From Candidatus Aminicenantota bacterium (GTDB taxonomy: Bacteria > Acidobacteriota > Aminicenantia > Aminicenantales > UBA8522): DNA of 5,658 bases. The stretch is from the NCBI GenBank assembly GCA_003524335.1, contig DQHV01000126.1, positions 3,641 to 9,298 on the forward strand. Reading direction: 5' to 3'. The notes beneath the pieces were generated by a model that was not told the origin of the DNA, ran no database searches, and saw nothing but the letters and a program-made list of their open reading frames with translations. A program made the position numbers and the translations under genes. This document shows positions 1 to 5,658 of the stretch, one piece after another; the stretch's first letter is position 1; each line of letters opens with the position of its first letter.

Positions 1-246
1 ATTGCGTTCGGCTTGCCAGGTCGGCAGAATCTCGTATTCGCCGCGGGCCAGGCGCCGGAAATAGGGCCATTTATGCGGATGGTTGATTGGCGCGTTGACG
101 CAGCACCGGCTGACGATATGCGTGCGGACCGAGCTTTCCTTTAAATGCGGTAAGGCATGGACCACATCCGCGACACGAAAGGTCATTTCCCCGCGTTCCC
201 GGCAGATCCTCTGCGCCATCAGCAGCACTTCTTCATGAATCGCCAT
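1..246 (-). CDS. Small winged-helix protein, DUF7669-like (C-terminus cut by window edge)
   Basis: The reverse strand from ATG at 246-244 stays open for 82 codons to the window edge, so the C-terminus is missing. It begins MAIHEEVLLMAQRICRERG, and residues 38-52 carry SSVRTHIVSRCCVNA followed by a WPYFRRLARGEYEIL stretch (about 60-74). The pattern of a helix, then 'xxTFxVxDVV', 'ESSVRTHIxSRxCxNAP' and 'F.RLxRGEYEIL' matches, from memory, the DUF7669 winged-helix domain. That domain occurs alone or attached to restriction-type proteins and probably contacts DNA through the RTH-SR helix. The start is supported by an AGAGGTG Shine-Dalgarno sequence just upstream and by a strong promoter at 265-294. 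Function is inferred: a small DNA-binding protein, perhaps autoregulated through the inverted repeat over its promoter. It lies just downstream of a ygjP-like remnant on the same strand. Confidence 0.72.
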   Translation of the reverse strand, partial: MAIHEEVLLMAQRICRERGEMTFRVADVVHALPHLKESSVRTHIVSRCCVNAPINHPHKWPYFRRLARGEYEILPTWQAERN

Positions 247-264
247 GCTCACCTCTTCGAAAGC

Positions 265-294
265 ATAATAGTACTTGATAATATAATTTGTCAA
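265..294 (-). promoter_or_regulatory. Sigma-70-type promoter of the DUF7669-like gene
   Basis: On the reverse strand a perfect -35 TTGACA (294-289) is followed after 18 bases by TATTAT (270-265), five of six matches to the -10 consensus. Transcription would start near 258, giving a leader of about a dozen bases that holds the Shine-Dalgarno sequence. The segment is a sharp AT-rich island in GC-rich surroundings. Confidence 0.7.
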
Positions 295-296
295 GT
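273..296. promoter_or_regulatory. Inverted repeat over the promoter, possible operator
   Basis: ACTTGA at 273-278 pairs with TCAAGT at 291-296 as perfect 6-base arms separated by 12 AT-rich bases. It covers the -35 box and most of the spacer of the promoter at 265-294, where a repressor dimer would block RNA polymerase. The short winged-helix protein just downstream is the obvious candidate ligand, but that is inference from position only. A chance repeat in AT-rich DNA is possible. Confidence 0.4.
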
Positions 297-305
297 TGAC
301 ATTGC

Positions 306-452
306 AAAACGGCCCCATGGCGTCCCTCTCAAAACAGCGCCAGGGGACCGCGACGCGGACCCCTCGGGACGCCCGTCGGTCAGCGAGATGCGGCGGGCCC
401 GCCGGGGCTTTTCAAACTGCACGGGGCCGACGCCGTCGAGAATGAACGTCCG
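306..452 (-). pseudogene. Remnant of a YgjP-like (DUF45) metallopeptidase, N-terminal part, frameshifted
   Basis: Reading the reverse strand from about 452 gives RTFILDGVGPVQFEKPRRAR, continuing RISLT. After a frame change somewhere in 367-377 it continues as RGVRVAVPWRCFERDA. Joined, these match the start of the YgjP/DUF45 zinc metallopeptidase family as I know it (..GxGPVxFExSxRARxxxISxxPxRGVRVAVPxGxSFxxAE). The break is compatible with loss of one base. Homology stops near 306; the HExxH catalytic region and everything after it (most of about 230-240 residues) is absent, so no enzyme can be made. The open frame continues upstream to an ATG at 575, but those residues are not recognisable. 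ygjP-type genes often sit beside restriction-modification or helicase genes, which fits the DUF7669-like neighbour. The identification rests on a short stretch. Confidence 0.55.
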
Positions 453-650
453 GGATCTTTTCTGCGTCGCTCGGGGCTCACTCGCTTCAAGCTCAAAATC
501 GGCGCCTTCCCTCATGAAGCGACGATATTCCCGGCCGGAGAAGGCCGTCAAGAAAGAAGAAGCGCGCGGCTCCACTCTACTTCGGCTTTAAGCAACAATT
601 TCCGGGCTGAGCCGTACTTATTCTAAGGCGTCGACTATCCAGGAGGAGAA

Positions 651-1959
651 ATGAAACGACCGCAGTTCGTCCAGGTGGTTTTTCCCGTCCTAGCCTCTTT
701 GTTGTTCGCAACCGGAATCGCGAACGCCCAGAAGGCGGGGGACCTGAAGATAGAACCCTATGTCTTCGAGTCGGCGGGCGGAGAGAAAGTCGAAGCGGAG
801 CTCGGCAGGCTCCTTGTTCCGGAGAATCGCCTCCGGCCCCAAAGCCGCCTAATTGAGCTGGCCTTCGTTCGATTCAGGTCCACTTCGAAGAACCCGAGCT
901 CCCCGATTATTTATCTGGCTGGGGGTCCCGGCGGCTCGGGCATCGCGACGGCGCGCGGCACCCGCTTCCCCCTGTTCACGGCCCTGCGCGAGGTCGCCGA
1001 CGTCATCGCCCTCGACCAGCGGAGAGTCGGCCAGTCCGAGCCAAACCTCTATTGTCTCGACCCGGTGGATTATCCCGCCGACAAGGCGCCCGATCGCCAA
1101 GAGCTTCTGGACTCCTTCCGCAAGATTTCGCGGACCTGCGCCGAACGGTTTCGCAAGGACGGCGTTGACCTCGAAGGATACAACACAAAGGAGAGCGCCG
1201 ACGACCTGGAGGACCTCAGAAAAGCGCTCGGCGCAAAGAGAATTTGCCTTTGGGCAATAAGCTATGGCACCCACCTTTCGCTGGCGACGATCGAACGGCA
1301 CGAGAGCAGCATCGATCGCATGATCCTCGCCGGCGTCGAGGGCCTGACCCAGACGATCAAGCTGCCGAGCAACATCCAAAGACATCCTCACCCTTCAAAT
1401 TCTGACCGCCCAGTCTTTTGGCGGCGGAGAAGCCTCGCTGCCGGCGTTTTTCTATGCGATGTCGAAGGGCGATTTCTCGGACGCCGCGCGGGGCTGGATG
1501 GACTTCATCAGCGGCGGGCTTTCCCACCTTGGCTCGGCCATGGCCTACATGATGGACTGCTATTCGGGACTATCCGCCGCTCGCCGCCGGCAGATCGAAG
1601 AGGAAGCCAAAACCTGCCTGCTCGAAGACATCATTGACCTGCCGCACCCCTACGTCTGCGACGCCTGGGGAAATCCAGACCTGGGGGATGCGTTTCGACG
1701 GGAGCCGAAGTCAAAGATACCCGCTCTTTTTATCAGCGGGACATTCGACGTGCGGACTCCGGTCAGCAACGCCGAAGAGGTGCGGGGCGGTTTCCCCGAC
1801 AGCGAGCATCTGATTATCGAAGGCGCCGTACACAGCGACCCGCTCTTCTTGTCCTCGCCTCAGATCAAAGAGGTGATGCTCGAGTTCCTGAAAGGACAGA
1901 AAATCTCCACAACGCGCATCGTCCTCCCGCCTCTGAAATTCGAGCCCCTGAAAAAATAG
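651..1959 (+). pseudogene. Secreted alpha/beta hydrolase (S33, TAP-like), broken by internal deletion and frameshift
   Basis: An ATG at 651 follows AGGAGG at 641-646. Residues 1-26 are a signal peptide (MKRPQFVQVV... ending ANA before Q27), so the ancestor was exported. Visible family motifs are the oxyanion-hole loop GGPGGSG (91-97), DQRRVGQS (122-129; family usually DQRGxGxS) and the nucleophile elbow AISYG with Ser204 (usually GISYG). After LPSNIQ (residue 243, about base 1379) the frame no longer resembles the family and runs out at 1637. The family sequence resumes one frame over at 1381 as DILTLQILTAQSFGGGEASL and continues to TAG at 1957-1959. That part carries the acid loop ISGTFDVRTPVSNAEEVRGG and the catalytic His in EGAVHSDPL. 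Compared with remembered full-length members (near 490-500 residues), about 60-65 residues of the cap region are missing at the junction. The ancestor was probably an aminopeptidase or esterase on small peptide substrates; the present gene is very likely dead. No clear terminator follows. Confidence 0.85.
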
Positions 1960-1975
1960 AACCTCGAGATCAAGA

Positions 1976-2131
1976 CTTCTGCCTGAACTTGAAGGGCTCT
2001 CGCGCATCATCATCGGCCTCGAGGACCTCATCACCGACAGGATGCATGCCTGCAAGAACTGGAAGTCTGAGGTCGACTGCGAGATGACGGAACAAAAGCC
2101 CGGAGATGATGGCGTTCGAACTCATGCCTGA
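1976..2131 (+). pseudogene. Short decayed coding remnant, possibly the C-terminal part of a nucleotidyltransferase-like protein
   Basis: In the plus frame from 1976 to TGA at 2129-2131 the sequence reads LLPELEGLSRIIIGLEDLIT then DRMHACKNWKSEVDCEMTEQ before degrading. The pattern 'LEDLIxDRxxAxxxWxSxxDxE' recalls the C-terminal helices of small nucleotidyltransferase-fold proteins (DUF6036/AbiEii-like), where a conserved DR and a Trp follow the EDLI helix. That is recognition from memory on about 30 residues. No start codon or Shine-Dalgarno sequence sits in a sensible place, and the remnant begins almost immediately after the hydrolase stop. It lies in the 210-base gap between two converging genes. 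It could instead be chance open sequence. Confidence 0.3.
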
Positions 2132-2169
2132 CTTCAGAATGGGCGATTTCCGATCGATCGAATCGAATT

Positions 2170-3945
2170 TCAGACCGTGAATATTCCCGATTTACGGGCC
2201 CGAGTTCGCAATTCATCGCGGAAGGCTGAATGCCGCCTGTACTTATCTTTAACGCGGTCGATAAGCGCCTGGCCGTCATTTCTCCGGTCGTTGCTCCAAT
2301 AGACCTCCGCCACGGCGAGCAGCAATTCGGCAGCCTTCCAGTAACTCTTGCGCCTTTTATTTCCGACGATCGCAACGATTCGGTTGCAAGCTATTTTTTC
2401 CGCAAGAACGGAATACCTTTCTTTATCGGCCGCCCGAAGGGGCATTTCTTTCAATACGGCTTCCAGATATTTCCGGAAACGCGGGGCGGTTTTCTCCGGT
2501 TGTCGACGTCCCGGCCGATCTTCGGCCACGTCCCCTTCGATATCATAATCAGTTAATGTGAGGGGATCGGTGGCCTCGTTCCACAACTCGGCCAGATTCG
2601 CGGTCAGCCGTCTTTCCGGATTCCATTTGGCCACCAGGAAAAAAGGGACGCCGAGCACACCGGGATCTTCTCCCGAGCTCCACCCGAGAGGTTTAGATTT
2701 TTCCATCGCCGCCGCGGCCATCTCGTAATTGCCGCTTAACAGTCGGCACTGAAGGCCGAGATCCCCCGGAACCTCCTTCTCGAAGAAATCCGGCTGCCGA
2801 TCGTATTGCCAAGTCCGCTCTCTGCTTTGCTTTTTATCATTGACCTCGATGAAGGCAAGGTTTTCATCCAGGATCTTTTTTCGCTCCTCTCGATTCTCGG
2901 CATAATCCAGGGCATTTAAAAGCCGTTCAAGACAAGGGTCGGCCATGAGCGCTTCTTTTAGGGATCGTCCGATCAGAGCTTTCTTATTCAAGCGGATGGC
3001 TGCCTCGTGAAGGTAATCCGCAATCTTGGAACGAATCCACAAGCCGGCCGGCAATCGTTCCAAGCCTAGGGACGCCGCTCGGACCATTTCATCATACTTG
3101 TCCGTCGCCCTCAAAGCCTCCAGCCACTCGAGAAAAGCGCCGGGATACTTCAACCCGTCTTCCGCGGCCAGTGTTTCAAGTCCTCGGATTCCTTGAAACA
3201 ACCTCACGGCCTCTCGGACGAGAGCGGCGGATAATGAACTCACCTCTTGTTTTTTTAGGAACTCCGGCCAGCGTTGTCCGAAATCCTCCAGTTGGGGAAG
3301 CTCCTCCATGTCGACATGAATCATTCCATGGATATTCAGATCGCTGGCATCATCGGTGAACCTGGATAATGCACTCCAGATCGCCTGGGGACGGTCGGGG
3401 GAAGTCTCCGTGAGGTAGACGCAGCGCAGGTATTTCAACTTCGCTTCCCCGATATTGGTTTCGATCATTTCGTCATGATCGTAGCCCGATAACTTACCCT
3501 CCTCTTGACCTTCCCGGTATATATCCAGGAGAGACTCGAAGGCCTTGCGCGCCGTTTGATGGTTGCCGTTCTTGTAGATCGTGCAGACGCGGTCAAATAG
3601 ATCGTCGATCTCGGCCGCCCAACTATCGTCTCCCCACGCCCTTTCATCGCCGTACCGGCTATCCCATCCCCAGCCATCCGTGAATTCGTATTCTTCGACG
3701 CGCCGGCCGAACGATTCGATCTCTTTCAGAAGGAAACCTTCCGCTTCATTCCGATCCTTCTTCCCGACTTGCGCTTTTCCTTTCTTTTTCTCCTGAAGAA
3801 CGAATTTATCAAGAAAGAGGGCGCGCTCCCGCGGGGCCAAGGCCATCCCCTGAGCCAGAATAATTTCCTTGAGTTCTTCGTGGGTGTATCGATCAATCCG
3901 GGCGTTCAAAGCCGTGATGAATTCCTTTAGAGTCAAGGTTTTCAC
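2170..3945 (-). CDS. Large helical-repeat protein of unknown function (591 aa), resembling the helical region of SWIM-type proteins
   Basis: The reverse strand is open for 591 codons from GTG at 3945-3943 to TGA at 2172-2170. An upstream in-frame TAA leaves no other start before residue 34, so GTG is the best choice despite a weak ribosome site. There is no signal peptide or membrane segment, so it is probably cytosolic. Residues 51-67 are a Lys-rich linker. Residues 89-118 are a Trp/Asp-rich segment (TDGWGWDSRYGDERAWGDDS) leading into helices. The body is predicted-helical and looks like TPR-type repeats (for example YKNGNHQTARKAFESLLDIY, 124-143). The C-terminus carries GNKRRKSYWKAAELLLAVAE (528-547) and KYRRHSAFRDEL. 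These recall the 'KHRxSYxKAAxLLxAxAE ... YPRHxAFxxEL' helical region of bacterial SWIM zinc-finger proteins, but no CxCxnCxH finger is present; the few Cys are scattered. A scaffold role is inference. It converges on the hydrolase and has its own promoter. Confidence 0.85.
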   Translation of the reverse strand: MKTLTLKEFITALNARIDRYTHEELKEIILAQGMALAPRERALFLDKFVLQEKKKGKAQVGKKDRNEAEGFLLKEIESFGRRVEEYEFTDGWGWDSRYGDERAWGDDSWAAEIDDLFDRVCTIYKNGNHQTARKAFESLLDIYREGQEEGKLSGYDHDEMIETNIGEAKLKYLRCVYLTETSPDRPQAIWSALSRFTDDASDLNIHGMIHVDMEELPQLEDFGQRWPEFLKKQEVSSLSAALVREAVRLFQGIRGLETLAAEDGLKYPGAFLEWLEALRATDKYDEMVRAASLGLERLPAGLWIRSKIADYLHEAAIRLNKKALIGRSLKEALMADPCLERLLNALDYAENREERKKILDENLAFIEVNDKKQSRERTWQYDRQPDFFEKEVPGDLGLQCRLLSGNYEMAAAAMEKSKPLGWSSGEDPGVLGVPFFLVAKWNPERRLTANLAELWNEATDPLTLTDYDIEGDVAEDRPGRRQPEKTAPRFRKYLEAVLKEMPLRAADKERYSVLAEKIACNRIVAIVGNKRRKSYWKAAELLLAVAEVYWSNDRRNDGQALIDRVKDKYRRHSAFRDELRTRARKSGIFTV

Positions 3946-3983
3946 TGGACTGTCCGCACCGAGGTTTTATCCTTGCTTTCAAG

Positions 3984-4004
3984 CGGCAAAAAACTGCCTT
4001 GCCG
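3984..4004. repeat. Short inverted repeat in the 5' leader of the 591-residue gene
   Basis: CGGCAA (3984-3989) and TTGCCG (3999-4004) are perfect 6-base arms around a 9-base loop. On the reverse strand the loop side contains a run of six T. It falls about 40 bases upstream of the GTG start, inside the predicted transcript. It could be a weak attenuator-like hairpin or an operator half-site pair; nothing decides between these and chance. Confidence 0.3.
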
Positions 4005-4014
4005 TTCAGATAGA

Positions 4015-4044
4015 TATATAGCTGCAGCAAGGGCCCGGTGTCAA
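4015..4044 (-). promoter_or_regulatory. Candidate promoter of the 591-residue helical-repeat gene
   Basis: On the reverse strand a perfect TTGACA (4044-4039) stands 18 bases ahead of TATATA (4020-4015), part of a longer TA-rich run. The start point would be near 4008, leaving a leader of about 60 bases before the GTG at 3945. The -35 box lies only five bases past the stop codon of the gyrA remnant. The gene therefore keeps its own promoter although the gene upstream is broken. Confidence 0.6.
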
Positions 4045-4048
4045 GAAG

Positions 4049-4204
4049 TCAGATTCCGGCACGCCGGCCATAGCCCCCTTCGGCCTTGGCCACTGAGCAA
4101 ACCTTGTCCCCGTTCTCCAGGTTAATCAGCCGAACTCCCTTGGTCGCCCGTCCCGACGCCCGCACCTGCTTGGCCTGGATGCGGATGACCTTGCCGCTCA
4201 AGTC
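4049..4204 (-). pseudogene. gyrA: 3' end fragment of a DNA gyrase subunit A gene
   Basis: Reading the reverse strand to TGA at 4051-4049 gives GKVIRIQAKQVRASGRATKG, then VRLINLENGDKVCSVAKAE and a tail GGYGRRAGI. This matches the extreme C-terminus of GyrA ('GKVIRxxxxxIRxxGRxTxGVRLIxLxxGDKVxxVAKxEE'), the last blade of its DNA-wrapping beta-pinwheel. Homology starts near base 4204 (Ser-Gly-Lys-Val). Upstream, the same frame and the other reverse frames bear no GyrA sequence and instead run antisense to the promoter and start of the DUF4438 gene. Only about 50 of more than 800 codons are present, with no start or ribosome site, so the fragment is not functional. The open frame formally reaches an ATG at 4333, but that part is antisense noise. 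ParC is a less likely source, because the 'GDKVxxVAKxE' ending is typical of GyrA. Confidence 0.8.
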
Positions 4205-4225
4205 ATGGCGGAAGTGGCGAGAGAT

Positions 4226-4254
4226 TTGACATGATGATCCCGGTCGGATAGTCT
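4226..4254 (+). promoter_or_regulatory. Candidate promoter of the DUF4438 gene
   Basis: A perfect TTGACA at 4226-4231 is followed after 17 bases by TAGTCT (4249-4254), a poor -10 with three matches to consensus. Transcription would begin near 4261, about 30 bases before the ATG at 4290. It lies immediately beyond the point where gyrA homology ends, so the promoter travelled with the DUF4438 gene. Confidence 0.45.
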
Positions 4255-4289
4255 TTCTCAAAACGAGATCCCCGGAGAAAGGAGCAAAG

Positions 4290-5658
4290 ATGATAAAAAA
4301 GATGTTAAGCCTGCTTTTGATCTTTGGATTCATGACCTTTGGAGTCGCCGACGCGAAGATTATGGCGAGGGCTCAATCCCAAGCGCAGCCCGGGCCGCGG
4401 CCTATAACAACGAACAAGGAAAGGGTCCTGGTGATCGCCGTTCAGGCGAGAATCGCCGCGCCGCAGCCCTCCCGAAGCTACATAACGACGTGGGATGGCA
4501 AGCCCAAGGTCGCGATAGGAATCGGAGGAATCAACTATAATCTCAAGCTCGGCGATAGAGTCTTCGGCTGGGCGGCCGCAGACCGGGCGACTGTCGGAGT
4601 CGCCGCGGAGGCCGTCGAAGAAGGCCGGTCCGGCGGGTCCTGGAACACGTGCACCTCGATCGGGAACGAAGTCAGAATTTTGAGCGGTAAAGCGAGCGGC
4701 GGGAAGGGCGTCGTCATCGGCAAGTTCCTGAACATCGTCAGCTTCGGGAACTTCGACCTGATCCATTTCGACGACTCGGTCCTGGAAAAACTTGCCATCG
4801 GAGACATGCTCCAGGTGAAAGCCTGCGGGACCGGGCTCGAGATCGAAGGGTTCAAGGACGTCTTCATCCACGGCCTGGCGCCCGATCTCCTCGAAAAACT
4901 CGGTCTCAAGGATGTCGGCGGAAAGCTCGAGGTTCCGGTTGTCAAAGTGATACCGGCCGAAATCATGGGACAGGGAGCGGGCATGGGCAGCCTCACCGGC
5001 ATCTGGCACGTCCAGACCTGCTACCCTCCCGATATCAAGAAATACGGCCTGGACGAGCTCCGCTTTGGGGACCTTGTCCTGCTCCAGGATGTCCAAACCG
5101 ACTACGGGAAAGGTTATTACAAGGGCGGGGCCACGGTCGGGGTCGTGAGCAGCGGGCCGAGCGACATGTCCGGCCTGGGGATCGGAGTGACGCCGGTTCT
5201 CTCGACCAGGTTCGGCAAGCTCGTGCCGCGGATTGATGCGGAGTCGAACATCGGAAGATATCTCGGCATCAAGATGGCGGCCGCGCGAATCGAAACCGGC
5301 GGAACCTCTTCTGCGGAGGCAGCCACTCCCCTCCCCCAAAAAGCCAAGAGCTCGGCTGCCGGCCCCCTGAAGACCAATAAAGACAAGCTTATCATGACGG
5401 CTGTCCAGGGGATCGTCTCTCCTACGGGAGGGGCGGATTATTCGATAAGTTACGACGGCCGTCCGGTTCAGGCTCTCGGCATGGGCTCCATCAACTATAC
5501 GGTCTCCATCGGCGATTCCACCAACGGCTGGGCCGCCTCAGACCATGTGGAGCCTGATGTCACTATCCAGGGGCAGGACAAGCCGTCCCCCTGGGATGCG
5601 GCACTGGCATCTCTCGCCTGCATCGGGAACGAGGCGCGGGTCATTTCGGGCGAGGCGT
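4290..5658 (+). CDS. Secreted tandem DUF4438 protein (3' end beyond window)
   Basis: An ATG at 4290 follows AAAGGAG at 4278-4284, and the frame is open for 456 codons to the window edge. Residues 1-22 form a signal peptide (MIKKMLSLLLIFGFMTFGVA then DA|K), so the product is exported. Domain 1 (about 40-327) follows the DUF4438 family known from Thermotoga TM1086: TTNKERVLVIAVQARIA (40-56), GGINYNLKLGD (79-89), SIGNEVRILSG (123-133), VIPAEIMGQG (220-229), YGLDELRFGDLVLLQD (252-267) and the closing LVPRIDAESNIGRYLGI (311-327). An Ala/Ser/Pro-rich linker (about 335-360) leads to domain 2. That copy starts again at TNKDKLIMTAVQGIV (362-376) with GSINYTVSIGD and LACIGNEARVISGEA (442-456), then leaves the window. 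Domain 2 keeps DHVEP (418-422); domain 1 has DRATV at the aligned position. The biochemical role of DUF4438 is not known to me. The 344-codon reverse-strand frame over 4305-5339 is a codon-bias shadow. Confidence 0.88.
   Translation, partial: MIKKMLSLLLIFGFMTFGVADAKIMARAQSQAQPGPRPITTNKERVLVIAVQARIAAPQPSRSYITTWDGKPKVAIGIGGINYNLKLGDRVFGWAAADRATVGVAAEAVEEGRSGGSWNTCTSIGNEVRILSGKASGGKGVVIGKFLNIVSFGNFDLIHFDDSVLEKLAIGDMLQVKACGTGLEIEGFKDVFIHGLAPDLLEKLGLKDVGGKLEVPVVKVIPAEIMGQGAGMGSLTGIWHVQTCYPPDIKKYGLDELRFGDLVLLQDVQTDYGKGYYKGGATVGVVSSGPSDMSGLGIGVTPVLSTRFGKLVPRIDAESNIGRYLGIKMAAARIETGGTSSAEAATPLPQKAKSSAAGPLKTNKDKLIMTAVQGIVSPTGGADYSISYDGRPVQALGMGSINYTVSIGDSTNGWAASDHVEPDVTIQGQDKPSPWDAALASLACIGNEARVISGEA

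Noticed and set aside
296..301. TTGACA on the plus strand as a second, divergent promoter
   Set aside because: No acceptable -10 box follows at 16-19 bases, and no intact plus-strand gene follows before 651.
157..591. A 144-codon plus-strand open frame
   Set aside because: It overlaps the DUF7669-like gene and ygjP remnant on the other strand, has no Shine-Dalgarno sequence, and its product looks like noise rich in Arg and Pro.
849..1391. A 180-codon reverse-strand frame over the hydrolase
   Set aside because: It is a shadow of the plus-strand gene, which has clear signal peptide and catalytic motifs.
2151..2160. Palindrome CGATCGATCG in the gap between converging genes, as a terminator or site
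   Set aside because: It is a simple repeat of a 4-base palindrome with no T-run and no stable loop; chance is enough to explain it.
4056..4067. CCGGC-AC-GCCGG inverted repeat near the gyrA stop as a terminator
   Set aside because: The 2-base loop is too small, no T-run follows, and it lies within the coding end of the gyrA remnant.
4305..5339. A 344-codon open frame on the reverse strand
   Set aside because: It is antisense to the DUF4438 gene, has no family resemblance or ribosome site, and is open because of GC-rich codon use on the plus strand.

Overview
This is a moderately GC-rich bacterial window of about 57% G+C by eye, with Shine-Dalgarno sites and sigma-70-type promoters. The protein families (a TAP-like secreted S33 hydrolase, a secreted DUF4438 protein, a helical-repeat protein) would suit an Acidobacteriota/Aminicenantes-like genome. 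That placement is a guess from memory of family distribution; there is no rRNA or marker gene here to test it.

Layout from left to right. (1) Bases 1-246, minus strand: the first 82 codons of a small winged-helix protein of the DUF7669 type, with a good promoter and an inverted repeat over it (265-296). (2) About 306-452, minus strand: a frameshifted remnant of the start of a YgjP-type (DUF45) metallopeptidase. (3) 651-1959, plus strand: a signal-peptide alpha/beta hydrolase split into two frames, apparently by an internal deletion of about 60 codons. (4) About 1976-2131, plus strand: a short decayed coding remnant. (5) 2170-3945, minus strand: an intact 591-residue helical protein with a GTG start and its own promoter. 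(6) 4049 to about 4204, minus strand: the last ~50 codons of a GyrA-like gene with no gyrA body upstream. (7) From 4290, plus strand, off the right edge: a secreted protein with two tandem DUF4438 domains.

The genes do not form one pathway. Only three reading frames look intact (DUF7669, the 591-residue protein, DUF4438), each apparently with its own promoter. Between them lie four gene fragments, in a stretch that looks repeatedly rearranged. No transposase, integrase, CRISPR array, tRNA or rRNA is visible. The strongest leads are the tandem DUF4438 architecture with one apparently divergent copy, and the orphan gyrA 3' end, which marks a rearrangement or an assembly join. I found no clear new multi-gene system.
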